From assembly GCA_021808445.1 (NCBI GenBank), contig JAKBBP010000001.1, positions 157,636-221,635 of the forward strand: 64,000 bases of DNA, given 5' to 3'. The stretch comes from Pseudomonadota bacterium. Lineage in GTDB: Bacteria > Pseudomonadota > Gammaproteobacteria > Burkholderiales > Burkholderiaceae_C. Below the pieces are notes generated by a model, which was not told the origin of the DNA, ran no database searches, and saw nothing but the letters and a program-made list of their open reading frames with translations. A program made the position numbers and the translations under genes. This document shows, piece by piece, positions 1 to 8,109 of this stretch (positions are counted from its first letter, which is position 1; the number at the start of each line of letters is the position of its first letter).

Positions 1-665
1 TTCAGGCGCACCAGCTTGAACAGCGAATACTTGGATTCGCCCGCCGCGCGCTCCTCATGCCCCACCTCGATTTCCGTGGGGTTCAGGGAGAAGGTGTAGG
101 CCAGCGCGGGCACGAAGGTGTTGACCTCGTTGCAGCGATTGATGGTGTCGACCACGTGGCGCCCGTAGGCCCGCAGCATGCAGCCCTGGTCGGTCATGCG
201 CACATGGGTGATGGTCTCGCGCAGCCGGTTCATCCACATGCTGGCATTGCGCCGGAACCAGCTGTCCTGGCGCTGGCGCCGGATGCTGCCGACGTAGTCG
301 TGGCCCTCGCGCATCTTGGCCACCAGCCTGCCGATCTCCTCCGGCGGATTCTGCAGGTCGGCGTCCAGCGTGACGATGATCTCGCCGCGGCAATGCTCGA
401 AGCCGGCCAGGATGGCCATGTGCTGGCCGTAGTTGCCGTTGAACAGGATCACCCGGGTCACGTCCGGGCGCTGGCGCTGCTGCGCCGCCAGCAGCGCCGC
501 CGAGCGGTCGCGGCTGCCGTCGTTGATGAAGATCACCTCGTAGCGCTCGCCCAGCGCATCGAGCGCCGGGTACAGGCGGGCGAACAGGGCACCCAGGCCG
601 TCCTGCTCGTTGTATACGGGCACGACCACCGAAAGTGCGGGCTGGATGGAAGGCTGCTGGCTCAT
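1..665 (-). CDS. arnC: ArnC-type undecaprenyl-phosphate aminoarabinose (formamido) transferase, 3' end cut off by window
   Basis: This gene is absent from the ORF track because it runs off the left edge; I translated it from the minus strand. It is a family 2 glycosyltransferase that loads 4-deoxy-4-formamido-L-arabinose onto undecaprenyl phosphate at the inner membrane. The N-terminus reads LSVVVPVYNEQDG, followed by FINDGSRDRS and the metal-binding TLDADLQNPPEE; further on come TDQGCMLRAY and ERAAGESKYS, typical of ArnC. The ATG overlaps the arnB stop in an ATGA, so the two are translationally coupled. The C-terminal membrane anchor would lie outside the window. GtrB/DPM1-like relatives are the alternative, but the arn context favours ArnC. 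Confidence 0.85.
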   Translation of the reverse strand, partial: MSQQPSIQPALSVVVPVYNEQDGLGALFARLYPALDALGERYEVIFINDGSRDRSAALLAAQQRQRPDVTRVILFNGNYGQHMAILAGFEHCRGEIIVTLDADLQNPPEEIGRLVAKMREGHDYVGSIRRQRQDSWFRRNASMWMNRLRETITHVRMTDQGCMLRAYGRHVVDTINRCNEVNTFVPALAYTFSLNPTEIEVGHEERAAGESKYSLFKLVRL

Positions 666-1822
666 ACCCCGAATTCTCGCAGCACTGCCGAAAGTTCACG
701 AAGCACCCGCTCGACGTCCCCGTCGCGCATCGCGGGAAACAGCGGCAAGGTGAGAATGCCGGCACCGATGCGCTCGGCGTGCGGGAAGTCCCCCGGAGCG
801 AAGCCGAGCTTGCGGTACAGGCTGAACAGGTGGATGGGCGGATAGTGCACGCCGGTGCCGATGCCGCGGTCCTTCAGCGCCTGCATCACCGCGGCGCGCG
901 GCGCCTGCTCGGGCAGCACCACCTGGAACATGTGCCAGTTGGAGTCCGCGAACTCGCGCGGCGGCAGCTGCAAGCCGCGCGCGCCCAGTCCGGCTGCCTC
1001 GGCGGCCTCGAAGTAGGCCCGCGCCAGCTCGCGCCGGCGCGCGTTGAAGGCCTCCACGCGCTGCAGCTGGCCCCAGCCCACGCGGGCGGCCACGTCGGTC
1101 AGGTTGGCCTTGCCGCCCACCAGGTCGACGTCCATGCCGTCGAGGCCGAAGCGCCTCACCCCCTGCAGGCGGTAGCGCTCGGCCAGCGCGGGGTCGGCGT
1201 CGGCGGGAAGCACCAGGCAGCCGCCCTCGATGCTGGTGGCATTCTTGTTGGGGTGGAAGCTGAAGGAGGCGAAGTCCCCGAAACTGCCCACGCGGCGCCC
1301 GCGCCAGCTGCTGCCGATGGCCTGCGCAGCATCCTCCAGCACCCGCAGGCCGCGGCGAGCGGCGATGTCGTACAGGCGATCCAGGTCGCAGGGCAGGCCG
1401 GCCAGGTGCACCGGGAGCAGCACCCGCGTGCGCGGGCCGATCGCCGCCTCGACTTGCCCGACGTCGAGGTTGCGGGTGAGCGGGTCGATGTCCACGAACA
1501 CCGGGCGCGCGCCCACCGTCAGGATCACGTTGGCCGTGGCCACCCAGGAAAGCGGACTGGTGATGACCTCGTCGCCCGCGCCGACGCCCATCATGCGCAG
1601 CGCGATCTCCATGGTGACGGTGCCGGAATTGAAGGCGCGCACCGTGCGTCCCCCGAAGTACTCCGACAGGGCCTGCTCGAAGCGCGCATTCCATGGCCCG
1701 GTGGTCAGCCAGCCCGAGCGCAGGACCTCGACCACCCCGGCGATGGTCTGCTCGTCGATGTCGGGTCGGGTGAAGGGCAGGAATTCGTCGGCCTGGCCGC
1801 CGGCGGCGTGGAGGGAGGACAT
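662..1822 (-). CDS. arnB: ArnB-type PLP aminotransferase (UDP-4-keto-pentose aminotransferase)
   Basis: This is a 386-residue DegT/DnrJ/EryC1/StrS aminotransferase. In the arn pathway it converts UDP-4-keto-arabinose to UDP-L-Ara4N using glutamate. The start FTRPDIDEQTIAGV, the GDEVITSPLSWVATAN stretch, EDAAQAIGS and the PLP lysine in SFHPNKNAT are all present, and the length fits ArnB (about 380). It lies between the small membrane protein gene (10 bp upstream) and arnC (4 bp overlap). Sugar aminotransferases of O-antigen pathways look similar, so the call rests on arnC and arnT alongside. Confidence 0.85.
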   Translation of the reverse strand: MSSLHAAGGQADEFLPFTRPDIDEQTIAGVVEVLRSGWLTTGPWNARFEQALSEYFGGRTVRAFNSGTVTMEIALRMMGVGAGDEVITSPLSWVATANVILTVGARPVFVDIDPLTRNLDVGQVEAAIGPRTRVLLPVHLAGLPCDLDRLYDIAARRGLRVLEDAAQAIGSSWRGRRVGSFGDFASFSFHPNKNATSIEGGCLVLPADADPALAERYRLQGVRRFGLDGMDVDLVGGKANLTDVAARVGWGQLQRVEAFNARRRELARAYFEAAEAAGLGARGLQLPPREFADSNWHMFQVVLPEQAPRAAVMQALKDRGIGTGVHYPPIHLFSLYRKLGFAPGDFPHAERIGAGILTLPLFPAMRDGDVERVLRELSAVLREFGV

Positions 1823-1831
1823 GGAAGGCTT

Positions 1832-2203
1832 TCAGGTACGGGCGAGCAGGACGACGCCGGCGATGATGATGGCGATCCCCAGCAATTTCTGCGCACTCAG
1901 GGATTCTCCGAACAAGCCCCATGCGGCGAAGGCGGTGACCACGTAGCCCAGCGAGAGCATCGGGTAGGCGATGGACACCTGCACGCGGGTCAGCGCGAGG
2001 ATCCACACCACCACCGAGATCCCATAGCAGGCCAGGCCGGCGAGGATTTGCCACTGCATCGCGAAATGCAGTCCGGCGCGCAGGATATGGCCGGCGGTGA
2101 AGGTGAAATGGCCGGCGGTATCGGCGCCGGCCTTGATGAGCAGTTGGGCGGCGGCGTTGAGCATCACGCCGGTGAGCACGAGCGCGAAGGCCACGGGGGT
2201 CAA
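1832..2203 (-). CDS. ArnE/ArnF-type small EamA/SMR membrane protein (putative aminoarabinose-lipid flippase subunit)
   Basis: This is a 123-residue protein of four predicted membrane helices; its start MLNAAAQLLIKAGAD and its end LGIAIIIAGVVLL are typical of the EmrE/ArnE fold. I chose the TTG at 2203 because it forms a TTGA overlap with the arnT stop and gives a full first helix; the longer ORF in the track is only an open frame through arnT. In enterobacteria ArnE and ArnF together flip undecaprenyl-phosphate-L-Ara4N to the periplasm. Here only one such gene is visible, so it may act as a homodimer or have a partner elsewhere. Confidence 0.75.
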   Translation of the reverse strand: MTPVAFALVLTGVMLNAAAQLLIKAGADTAGHFTFTAGHILRAGLHFAMQWQILAGLACYGISVVVWILALTRVQVSIAYPMLSLGYVVTAFAAWGLFGESLSAQKLLGIAIIIAGVVLLART

Positions 2204-3990
2204 GGTCGCTTCTCCTGGGGAGCCTGGGGGGATGGGGCATTCCACGCCGCCGGCAGGCGCGAGCGGGCACGGCGCGCCGCGGCACCGTAGTCCTGGTCGG
2301 GTCGGGCCACAACCACGTAGCGGGGCGTGCTGTCGATGACCAGCAGCGGCAGTCCGAGCGCGCGCAGCGCCGGCAGTTCGCCGCTGGGCATGAAGGCCAG
2401 CGGCAGCTTCGCGCGCAGCCAGCGCGCGGCGAAATCGCGCAGCGTGGGGACCCACAGCGAGGGTTGCTGGTCGATGCCGAAATCGAGCTCGCCGCGGTAT
2501 TGCACCACCGTGACCTCGCGCCGCAGGTAAAAGGGCAGCGTCTGGTCGTAGGTGGCCACCGTGTAGAAGGGCTGCCCCTTGTGCAGCCAGGGCCGGATGG
2601 CCGCGACCACGTCGCGCGTGGAGGCGGTGCGTCCGAGAATCTGGAAGGCCTGGGTGGCCACCGTCAGTCCGACGAACATGCTGCCCGCCAGGGCCAGCAC
2701 CGCCAGGCTGCGGCGTCCGCGCCGCTCCCAGCGCAAGGCGGCGAGCGAGCCGCCCAGGCCCAGCACCGCCGTGATCTCCAGCCACCAGCCGAAGCGCTGG
2801 ACCAGCGCGCCCGGGGTCACCGCGGAGCCGGCCCGCCACAACTGGGTGAAGCCGATGCCGGCGGCCAGGCTGAGCAGCGCCCACAGCGCGAACTGCCAGC
2901 CCACGGCGCGCGCTGGCGCGCGTGCGAGATACTCGCCCAGCAGCAGGGCCAGCGCCGGGAACAGGGGCAGCACGTACGACGGCAGTTTGGAATGCGAAGC
3001 GCTGAAAAAGACGAAGATGAACCCCGTCCAGATCACCAGCACGCGCCGCGTGCGCAGCGAACCTGGGCTCTCATCGACCGGCGGACGCAGGCTGCGCATG
3101 CCGCTGCGCCACAGCGCCGGCGCCAGCGTGCCCAGCCAGGGCATGATGCCCAGCAGCACGATGGGCACGAAGTAGTACCAGGGGCCGGGGCGCGAAAGGT
3201 CCGGCGTGGCAAAGCGATCGAACTGCTGGTAGATGAAATAGAAGTGGAAGAACTCGGGGTTGCGCAGTTGCACCATCACATGCCAGGGCAGCGCCACGGC
3301 CAGCAGCAGGGCCAGCCCGGGAAGGATGTGCAGGCGACGCCACAGGCCCCACTCCAGGCTCCACAGCGTGTACAGCACCAGGGTCATGCCGGGGAAGGCC
3401 AGCCCGATGAGACCCTTGGACAGCAGCGACAGCCCCATGAACGCCCAGCAGGCCAGCATCCAGCCCCGCTCGGCGGCGCGCGAGACGCCATCGCGCTGGG
3501 CCAGCAGGAAGCTCAGCAGGCTGCCGCCGAGGCAGGCCGACACGCCCATGTCCAGGGTGTTGATGTGGCCCATGGCCAGCCAGTACACGCAACTCGCCAG
3601 CACCGCGCCGGCGTACAGCCCGGCGCGGCGCCCCCACAAGCGCCAGCCGGCCAGAGCGGTGAAGGCGATGCCGAACAAGCCGCTGAGTCCGGTCCACAGG
3701 CGCGCCTGCCATTGCCCGATGCCGAACAACTCGTAGCTCGCGGCCGTGGCCCAGTATTGCAGCGGGGGTTTCTCGAAATACTTGAATCCGTCCAGGCGCG
3801 GGGTGACCCAGTCGCCGGTGGCCACCATTTCACGCGGGATCTCGGCGTAGCGCCCTTCATCGGTGGGCACCAGGTCGCGCAGGCCCAGTACGCCCAGCCA
3901 CAGCACGGCCAGCAGCGCGCCCAGCACCATCAGGGCGCGGCGCGAGGGCAGGGGGTCTCGGAGGCTTTCTTCGGAGGTGGAGTGGGTCAC
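2200..3990 (-). CDS. arnT: ArnT-family lipid A aminoarabinose transferase (GT-C fold)
   Basis: This 596-residue integral membrane glycosyltransferase moves L-Ara4N from undecaprenyl phosphate to lipid A phosphates on the periplasmic side, lowering negative charge and polymyxin binding. The first helix is followed by the catalytic periplasmic motif [14 protein letters not shown] (DEGRYAE near residue 44) and [12 protein letters not shown], both characteristic of ArnT/PMT_2 proteins, then about ten further hydrophobic segments and a soluble C-terminal domain. The start is a GTG. It is the first gene of the visible arn block and overlaps the next gene by 4 bp. The neighbouring arn genes make ArnT more likely than a generic PMT-family enzyme. 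Confidence 0.85.
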   Translation of the reverse strand: MTHSTSEESLRDPLPSRRALMVLGALLAVLWLGVLGLRDLVPTDEGRYAEIPREMVATGDWVTPRLDGFKYFEKPPLQYWATAASYELFGIGQWQARLWTGLSGLFGIAFTALAGWRLWGRRAGLYAGAVLASCVYWLAMGHINTLDMGVSACLGGSLLSFLLAQRDGVSRAAERGWMLACWAFMGLSLLSKGLIGLAFPGMTLVLYTLWSLEWGLWRRLHILPGLALLLAVALPWHVMVQLRNPEFFHFYFIYQQFDRFATPDLSRPGPWYYFVPIVLLGIMPWLGTLAPALWRSGMRSLRPPVDESPGSLRTRRVLVIWTGFIFVFFSASHSKLPSYVLPLFPALALLLGEYLARAPARAVGWQFALWALLSLAAGIGFTQLWRAGSAVTPGALVQRFGWWLEITAVLGLGGSLAALRWERRGRRSLAVLALAGSMFVGLTVATQAFQILGRTASTRDVVAAIRPWLHKGQPFYTVATYDQTLPFYLRREVTVVQYRGELDFGIDQQPSLWVPTLRDFAARWLRAKLPLAFMPSGELPALRALGLPLLVIDSTPRYVVVARPDQDYGAAARRARSRLPAAWNAPSPQAPQEKRP

Positions 3991-4092
3991 GGCGGAGTGC
4001 GCAACGGTGCGCGGGCGGCATTTTAGCCGCGCGCCGCCCGCCCCCCGCGGGGCTCTCGGCGCCGCGGCCCCCTGGGGTGTTGCGACAGCCTG

Positions 4093-5211
4093 CTACAGCG
4101 CCAGCGCCTGCCGGGCCGGCAACAAGGGCAGGCCCAGCGCCTGGGCCACCGCCGGGTGGGTGATGTGCCCGAGGTGCACGTTCAGCCCGGCCAGCAGCTG
4201 CGGGTCTTCCGCGCAGGCGCGGGCCCAGCCCTTGCCGGCCAGGTCCAGCACGAAGGGCAGCGTGGCGTTGTTCAGCGCATGCGCGGACGAACGCGCCACC
4301 GCGCCGGGCATGTTGGCCACGCAGTAATGCACCACGCCGCATTCGACGTAGGTGGGATGGTCGTGGGTGGTCGGGCGCGAGGTCTCGAAGCAGCCGCCCT
4401 GGTCGATGGCCACGTCGACGACCACCGCGCCCGGGCGCATGCGTGCCAGCATGTCGCGCCGGACCAGCTTCGGCGCGGCGGCGCCCGGCACCAGCACCGC
4501 GCCGATCACCAGATCGGCACGCTCCAGCGCGGCTTCCAGGGCGTGCAGGGTCGCGTATTGCGTGCAGGCGCGGCCCTGGAACAGCTCGTCGAGCTCGCGC
4601 AGGCGGGGCAGGGATCGGTCCAGCACGGTCACGCGTGCGCCCAGGCCCGCGGCCATGCGCGCCGCGTGGGTGCCCACGGTGCCGCCGCCGATCACCAGCA
4701 CGTCGCCGGGGGGCACGCCGGGCACGCCTCCCAGCAGCACGCCGCGTCCGCCGCCGGCCTTTTGCAAGGCCACCGCGCCGACCTGCACGGCCATGCGCCC
4801 GGCCACCTCGCTCATCGGCGCCAGCAGCGGCAACTGGCCGCGCGCGTCGGTGACGGTCTCGTAGGCGATGGCGGTGCATCCGCTGCGCAGCAGCCCTTGC
4901 GCCTGGCCCGGGTCGGGCGCGAGGTGAAGGTAGGTGAACAGCAGTTGCCCCGGGCGCAGCATGCGGCATTCGGCCGGCTGCGGCTCCTTCACCTTGACCA
5001 CCATGTCGGCAAGGGCGAACACCTCCGGGGCCTCGGCGGTCATGCGCGCGCCGGCGGTTTCGTAGGCCGCATCGTCCGCGCCGATGCCCTCGCCGGCGCC
5101 AGCCTGCACCAGTACCTCGTGGCCTTGGTGCACGAGTTCGCGCACCGAGTCGGGCGTGAGCCCGACCCGGTATTCGTGCACCTTGACTTCCTTGGGAACT
5201 CCTACCAGCAT
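4093..5211 (-). CDS. ald: Alanine dehydrogenase
   Basis: This is a 372-residue NAD-dependent L-alanine dehydrogenase (alanine to pyruvate and ammonia). It starts [20 protein letters not shown], carries the substrate lysine in VKVKEP, the histidine in FTYLHLA, the MSEVAGRMA segment, the Rossmann motif [12 protein letters not shown] and [18 protein letters not shown]. All are standard for Ald. The ORF track begins 22 codons earlier, but ATG 5211 matches family starts and has AGGAG upstream. It is divergent from an Lrp-type gene, the usual arrangement for Lrp-controlled ald, and lies 102 bp upstream of arnT on the same strand. Confidence 0.92.
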   Translation of the reverse strand: MLVGVPKEVKVHEYRVGLTPDSVRELVHQGHEVLVQAGAGEGIGADDAAYETAGARMTAEAPEVFALADMVVKVKEPQPAECRMLRPGQLLFTYLHLAPDPGQAQGLLRSGCTAIAYETVTDARGQLPLLAPMSEVAGRMAVQVGAVALQKAGGGRGVLLGGVPGVPPGDVLVIGGGTVGTHAARMAAGLGARVTVLDRSLPRLRELDELFQGRACTQYATLHALEAALERADLVIGAVLVPGAAAPKLVRRDMLARMRPGAVVVDVAIDQGGCFETSRPTTHDHPTYVECGVVHYCVANMPGAVARSSAHALNNATLPFVLDLAGKGWARACAEDPQLLAGLNVHLGHITHPAVAQALGLPLLPARQALAL

Positions 5212-5310
5212 GCTGCGCACTCCTGCTTCGGGGAATGTCCACGATCGAGCGTCATCATGACGCAGGACACAATCCAAGTATCACGCTAGGGACATGCGAA
5301 ATCACATGAA

Positions 5311-5352
5311 GAAAACACTATTTTCTGCAATCCATCAACAAATTATTTGCAG
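5311..5352. promoter_or_regulatory. Dyads in the ald / Lrp-type regulator divergent promoter
   Basis: In this AT-rich island two inverted repeats abut: GAAAA-cacta-TTTTC (5311-5325) and CTGCAA-16 nt-TTGCAG (5325-5352). Lrp/AsnC proteins bind AT-rich, loosely palindromic sites between their own gene and the target. The assignment as the regulator's site is inferred from position only. Confidence 0.4.
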
Positions 5353-5395
5353 TTAAAGGCGCAGAATTGTTGGCATTCCAACGGAGGCTACTGGG

Positions 5396-5857
5396 ATGAC
5401 CGAACTTGATCGTTTCGACCGCAGCATTCTGTCCTTGCTGCAAGGCAATGCGCGCATGGCCAACACCGAGCTGGCCGAACGCGTGGGCTTGTCCCCGTCG
5501 GCCTGTCTGCGACGGGTGCAACGCCTGGAAAAGGTGGGCATCATCGCCGGCTACGTGGCCTTGCTGGATCCGCAGGTGGTGGGGCGTGCCAGCACGATCT
5601 TCGTCGAAGTGACCTTGCAGTCGCAGACCGAGGAGGCGCTGGCGGCCTTCGAGCAAGCCGTCAGCGCCTGCGCCGACGTGCTGGAATGTCACTTGACCTC
5701 GGGGGATTTCGACTACCTGTTACGGGTCGCGGTATCCAGCCAGCAGGAGTATGAGCGCGTGCACAAGCGCGAGTTGGCGCGTCTGCCCCATGTCGCGCGC
5801 GTCAAGGGCGTGTTCGCGCTGCGCACCGTGAGCAGGCGCACCGACTATCCGCTGTAG
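5396..5857 (+). CDS. Lrp/AsnC family transcriptional regulator, probably of ald
   Basis: This 153-residue protein has an N-terminal winged HTH (LDRFDRSILSLLQGNARM, then LAERVGLSPSACLRRVQRLE, residues about 4-45) and a C-terminal RAM/AsnC ligand-binding domain with the TSGDFDYLLRVAV segment near residue 100. GGAGG precedes the ATG at a good distance. It is transcribed divergently from ald, so it most likely senses alanine or a related amino acid and controls ald and itself. A perfect 10-bp hairpin follows the stop codon. Confidence 0.88.
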   Translation: MTELDRFDRSILSLLQGNARMANTELAERVGLSPSACLRRVQRLEKVGIIAGYVALLDPQVVGRASTIFVEVTLQSQTEEALAAFEQAVSACADVLECHLTSGDFDYLLRVAVSSQQEYERVHKRELARLPHVARVKGVFALRTVSRRTDYPL

Positions 5858-5869
5858 ACGAGCCTGGGC

Positions 5870-5894
5870 GGGGCGGGCGGCGGGCGCCCGCCCC
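5870..5894 (+). terminator. Strong GC hairpin after the Lrp-type gene
   Basis: GGGGCGGGCG and CGCCCGCCCC form perfect 10-bp arms around a 5-nt loop, 12 bp past the stop. No T-run follows, so it may be a transcript-stabilising or Rho-assisted end and not a classical intrinsic terminator. It separates the regulator from the SOS-controlled imu promoter. Confidence 0.45.
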
Positions 5895-5907
5895 GATCTC
5901 TCAAAGG

Positions 5908-5925
5908 ACTGTATTTTTATACAGT
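5908..5925. promoter_or_regulatory. LexA (SOS) box upstream of imuA
   Basis: The sequence ACTGTATTTTTATACAGT is a perfect 7-bp-arm palindrome and fits the proteobacterial LexA consensus CTGT-N8-ACAG exactly. It lies 72 bp upstream of the imuA start, where LexA repression of the imuA-imuB-dnaE2 cassette is expected. Confidence 0.9.
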
Positions 5926-5946
5926 TTTTCGGTAGGCTTCGCTTCC

Positions 5947-5980
5947 CGCCCGGACATCCGGGCGCCATCGATCATCGATG
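5947..5980. promoter_or_regulatory. Two further perfect dyads in the imuA leader
   Basis: CGCCCGGA-ca-TCCGGGCG (5947-5964) is followed directly by CATCGAT-c-ATCGATG (5966-5980). Both sit between the LexA box and the imuA ATG. They could be RNA hairpins near the ribosome site or protein-binding sites; the function is not known. Confidence 0.4.
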
Positions 5981-5996
5981 TTCGCGAGGCCGTCCG

Positions 5997-6797
5997 ATGT
6001 CCGCCGTCGTTTCCTCCCTGTTGTCGTCTTCCGGGCTCGCCGCTCGTGTCTGGCGCGGCACCGATCTCGGGCACGCCGGCGCCCCGGTGCTGCACAGCGG
6101 CTGGGCTCGGCTCGATGCCGAGCTGCCCGGGGGGGGCTGGCCTTGTGGCGCCCTGACCGAGTTGCTGGTTCCGCGGGCCGCGCTGCTGGAGTGGCGCCTG
6201 CTGGGCACGGCCTTGCGCGCCGCGCTGCGCCCGGGTGGGCTCCTGGTGCTGGTGGGCCCGCCGGCGGTGCCCTATCTGCCGGGGTTGCGGGACCAGGGCA
6301 TCGACCCCGCGCAACTGGTGTGGGTGCGCAGCCGCGACGCCGGCCAGAGCCTGTGGGCCGCCGAGCAGGTGTTGCGCGCGGGAGGCGCGGCCGCGGTGCT
6401 GGCGTGGCTGCCGAGTTGCCGCGCCGAGGCCCTGCGTCGCTTGCAGGCCCACGCCCAGGAAGGCCGTGCCCCGGTGTTCGCGCTGCGTCCCGAGCAGGCG
6501 CGCGCCGAGGCTTCGCCGGCGCCTTTGCGCGTGCATGCGCGGCCCGGGGAGCCCTGGGAGCTGCGCGTCCAGGTCCTCAAGCGCCGCGGTCCGGCCCATG
6601 AGCAGGAGCTGCGCCTGGCCTCGCGGCCCGCGGGGCTCGCCCAGGCCATGGTCGAGACGCCCGGGTCCTGCGCAGGCATCGCGGCGTCGCGGGGGTGGGG
6701 CGCAGAGGCGCTGGAAGATCCTGTTGGCGAAACGCACCGGGTACCCGGGGAGCATGGCGATGCTATGGGTCGCATTGCTGGCCTGCGCCTGGCCTGA
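5997..6797 (+). CDS. imuA: ImuA, RecA-like accessory protein of the DnaE2 mutasome
   Basis: This is a 266-residue ImuA homologue. ImuA proteins are RecA-like proteins co-expressed with ImuB and DnaE2 for damage-induced translesion synthesis. Visible features are the early VLHSGWARLDAELPGGGWP segment, GALTELLVPRAALLEW, and the WVRSRDAGQSLWAAEQVLRAG region that matches RecA-fold cores, although the P-loop is degenerate as usual for this family. It is the first gene after the LexA box; its last 44 bp overlap imuB, so translation is probably coupled. Confidence 0.85.
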   Translation: MSAVVSSLLSSSGLAARVWRGTDLGHAGAPVLHSGWARLDAELPGGGWPCGALTELLVPRAALLEWRLLGTALRAALRPGGLLVLVGPPAVPYLPGLRDQGIDPAQLVWVRSRDAGQSLWAAEQVLRAGGAAAVLAWLPSCRAEALRRLQAHAQEGRAPVFALRPEQARAEASPAPLRVHARPGEPWELRVQVLKRRGPAHEQELRLASRPAGLAQAMVETPGSCAGIAASRGWGAEALEDPVGETHRVPGEHGDAMGRIAGLRLA

Positions 6798-8085
6798 GCC
6801 GAGCGGCGCGGCCGAGGCCGCCGCGGCGACCGCGCATGCGCTGGCCGTCTGGGGCCTGCAGTTCACGCCGCGCGTGGTGCTGCTGGAGCGCGCGGTGCTG
6901 CTCGAGCTCGAACGCAGCCTGCGCCTTTTCGGCGGGCAGGAGGCCCTGCGGCGGCGCATCGAGAAACACTCGGCCGAGCTCGGCGCCGCGGGCCAGGCCT
7001 GGGCCGCAACGGCCCTGGGGGCGCTGGCGCTGGCACGTGCGGCGGCGACGTCGACGCCGCCACGCGAGCTGGGTCGGGCGCTGGATGCGCTGCCGCTGCA
7101 ATGTCTGGATGCCGCAGCCGGACAGGCGGCGCTGCTGCAGCGTCTGGGTTGCCGAAGGCTGGGCGATGTGCGGCGCCTGCCGCGCGAGGGCCTGGCCCGA
7201 CGTTGCGGCCCGCAGCTGCTGCAGCAGCTCGACCAGGCCTATGGCCTGCGGGCCGAGCAGCATGCCTGGTTCAGCCTGCCGCAGGTCTTTCGTGCCCGCC
7301 TGGAGCTGCCAGCCCGGGTGGAGGATGCGCAGGCACTGCTGTTCGGCGCGCGGCGCCTGTTGCTGCAACTCGAGGGGTGGCTGGGCGCGCGCCAGGCTGG
7401 CGCCACGGCGCTGCGCCTGCGCTGGCGCTTCGATACCTCGCGCAGCCACGACGGATGGGGCGAGCTGGCGCTGCGCACCGCGTTGCCGCTGCGCAGCGCC
7501 GAGCAGCTCGCGGGCCTGCTGGCCGAGCATCTGGCCCGGCTGCGCCTGCCGGCTCCGGTGAGCGAGCTGGAGCTGGAGTTGCAGGACAGGCTGGCGCTGG
7601 CCGGCACCACCGCCAGCCTGTTGCCCGGGGCGTCGGCGCAGGACGCGGGGGTGTCGCGTGATCTGGTGCTGGCGCTGCAGCGCGTGGCCGCGCGCCTGGG
7701 GGCGCAGCAGGTGCTGCAGGGGGTCGTGCTGCCCGACCATCGTCCCGAATGGCAGCAGGCCTGGCATGCCCTGGGCGAGGCCCCGCGCGACGCGGCGACG
7801 GCGAGCGCGGGATCCGCCGGGCCGCGCCCGGGTTTCCTGCTGCGACGCCCCTTGCCACTGCGCAGCCGCGGCGGACTGCCGATGTGGCAGGGGGAGCTGC
7901 GCCTGCTGCTGGGGCCGCAGCGCATCGAAGGGGGCTGGTGGCAGCGCGACGAGGCCGGCGGCACGTGTCACGTGGCGCGCGACTACTGGGTGGCCGCCAA
8001 TGAGCGCTCCGGCCTGCTGTGGGTGTTTCGCAGCCGCGAGCGCGAAGCGCACGCCCAATGGTTCCTGCATGGCGTGTTCGCCTGA
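6754..8085 (+). CDS. imuB: ImuB, inactive Y-family polymerase-like hub protein
   Basis: This is a 443-residue Y-family DNA polymerase relative (DinB/UmuC fold) that in other bacteria lacks catalysis and bridges the beta clamp, DnaE2 and ImuA. I chose ATG 6754 (LWVALLACAWPEP) because it aligns with the usual ImuB start; the track ORF begins far upstream inside imuA. The little-finger region is followed by the family C-terminal signature ARDYWVAANERSGLLWVFRSR and ends QWFLHGVFA. Acidic polymerase residues at the start are absent, as expected for ImuB. It lies between imuA (overlap) and dnaE2 (24 bp gap). Confidence 0.87.
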   Translation: MAMLWVALLACAWPEPSGAAEAAAATAHALAVWGLQFTPRVVLLERAVLLELERSLRLFGGQEALRRRIEKHSAELGAAGQAWAATALGALALARAAATSTPPRELGRALDALPLQCLDAAAGQAALLQRLGCRRLGDVRRLPREGLARRCGPQLLQQLDQAYGLRAEQHAWFSLPQVFRARLELPARVEDAQALLFGARRLLLQLEGWLGARQAGATALRLRWRFDTSRSHDGWGELALRTALPLRSAEQLAGLLAEHLARLRLPAPVSELELELQDRLALAGTTASLLPGASAQDAGVSRDLVLALQRVAARLGAQQVLQGVVLPDHRPEWQQAWHALGEAPRDAATASAGSAGPRPGFLLRRPLPLRSRGGLPMWQGELRLLLGPQRIEGGWWQRDEAGGTCHVARDYWVAANERSGLLWVFRSREREAHAQWFLHGVFA

Positions 8086-8109
8086 GCCCGCGGACCCGGA
8101 GCCCTTGCC

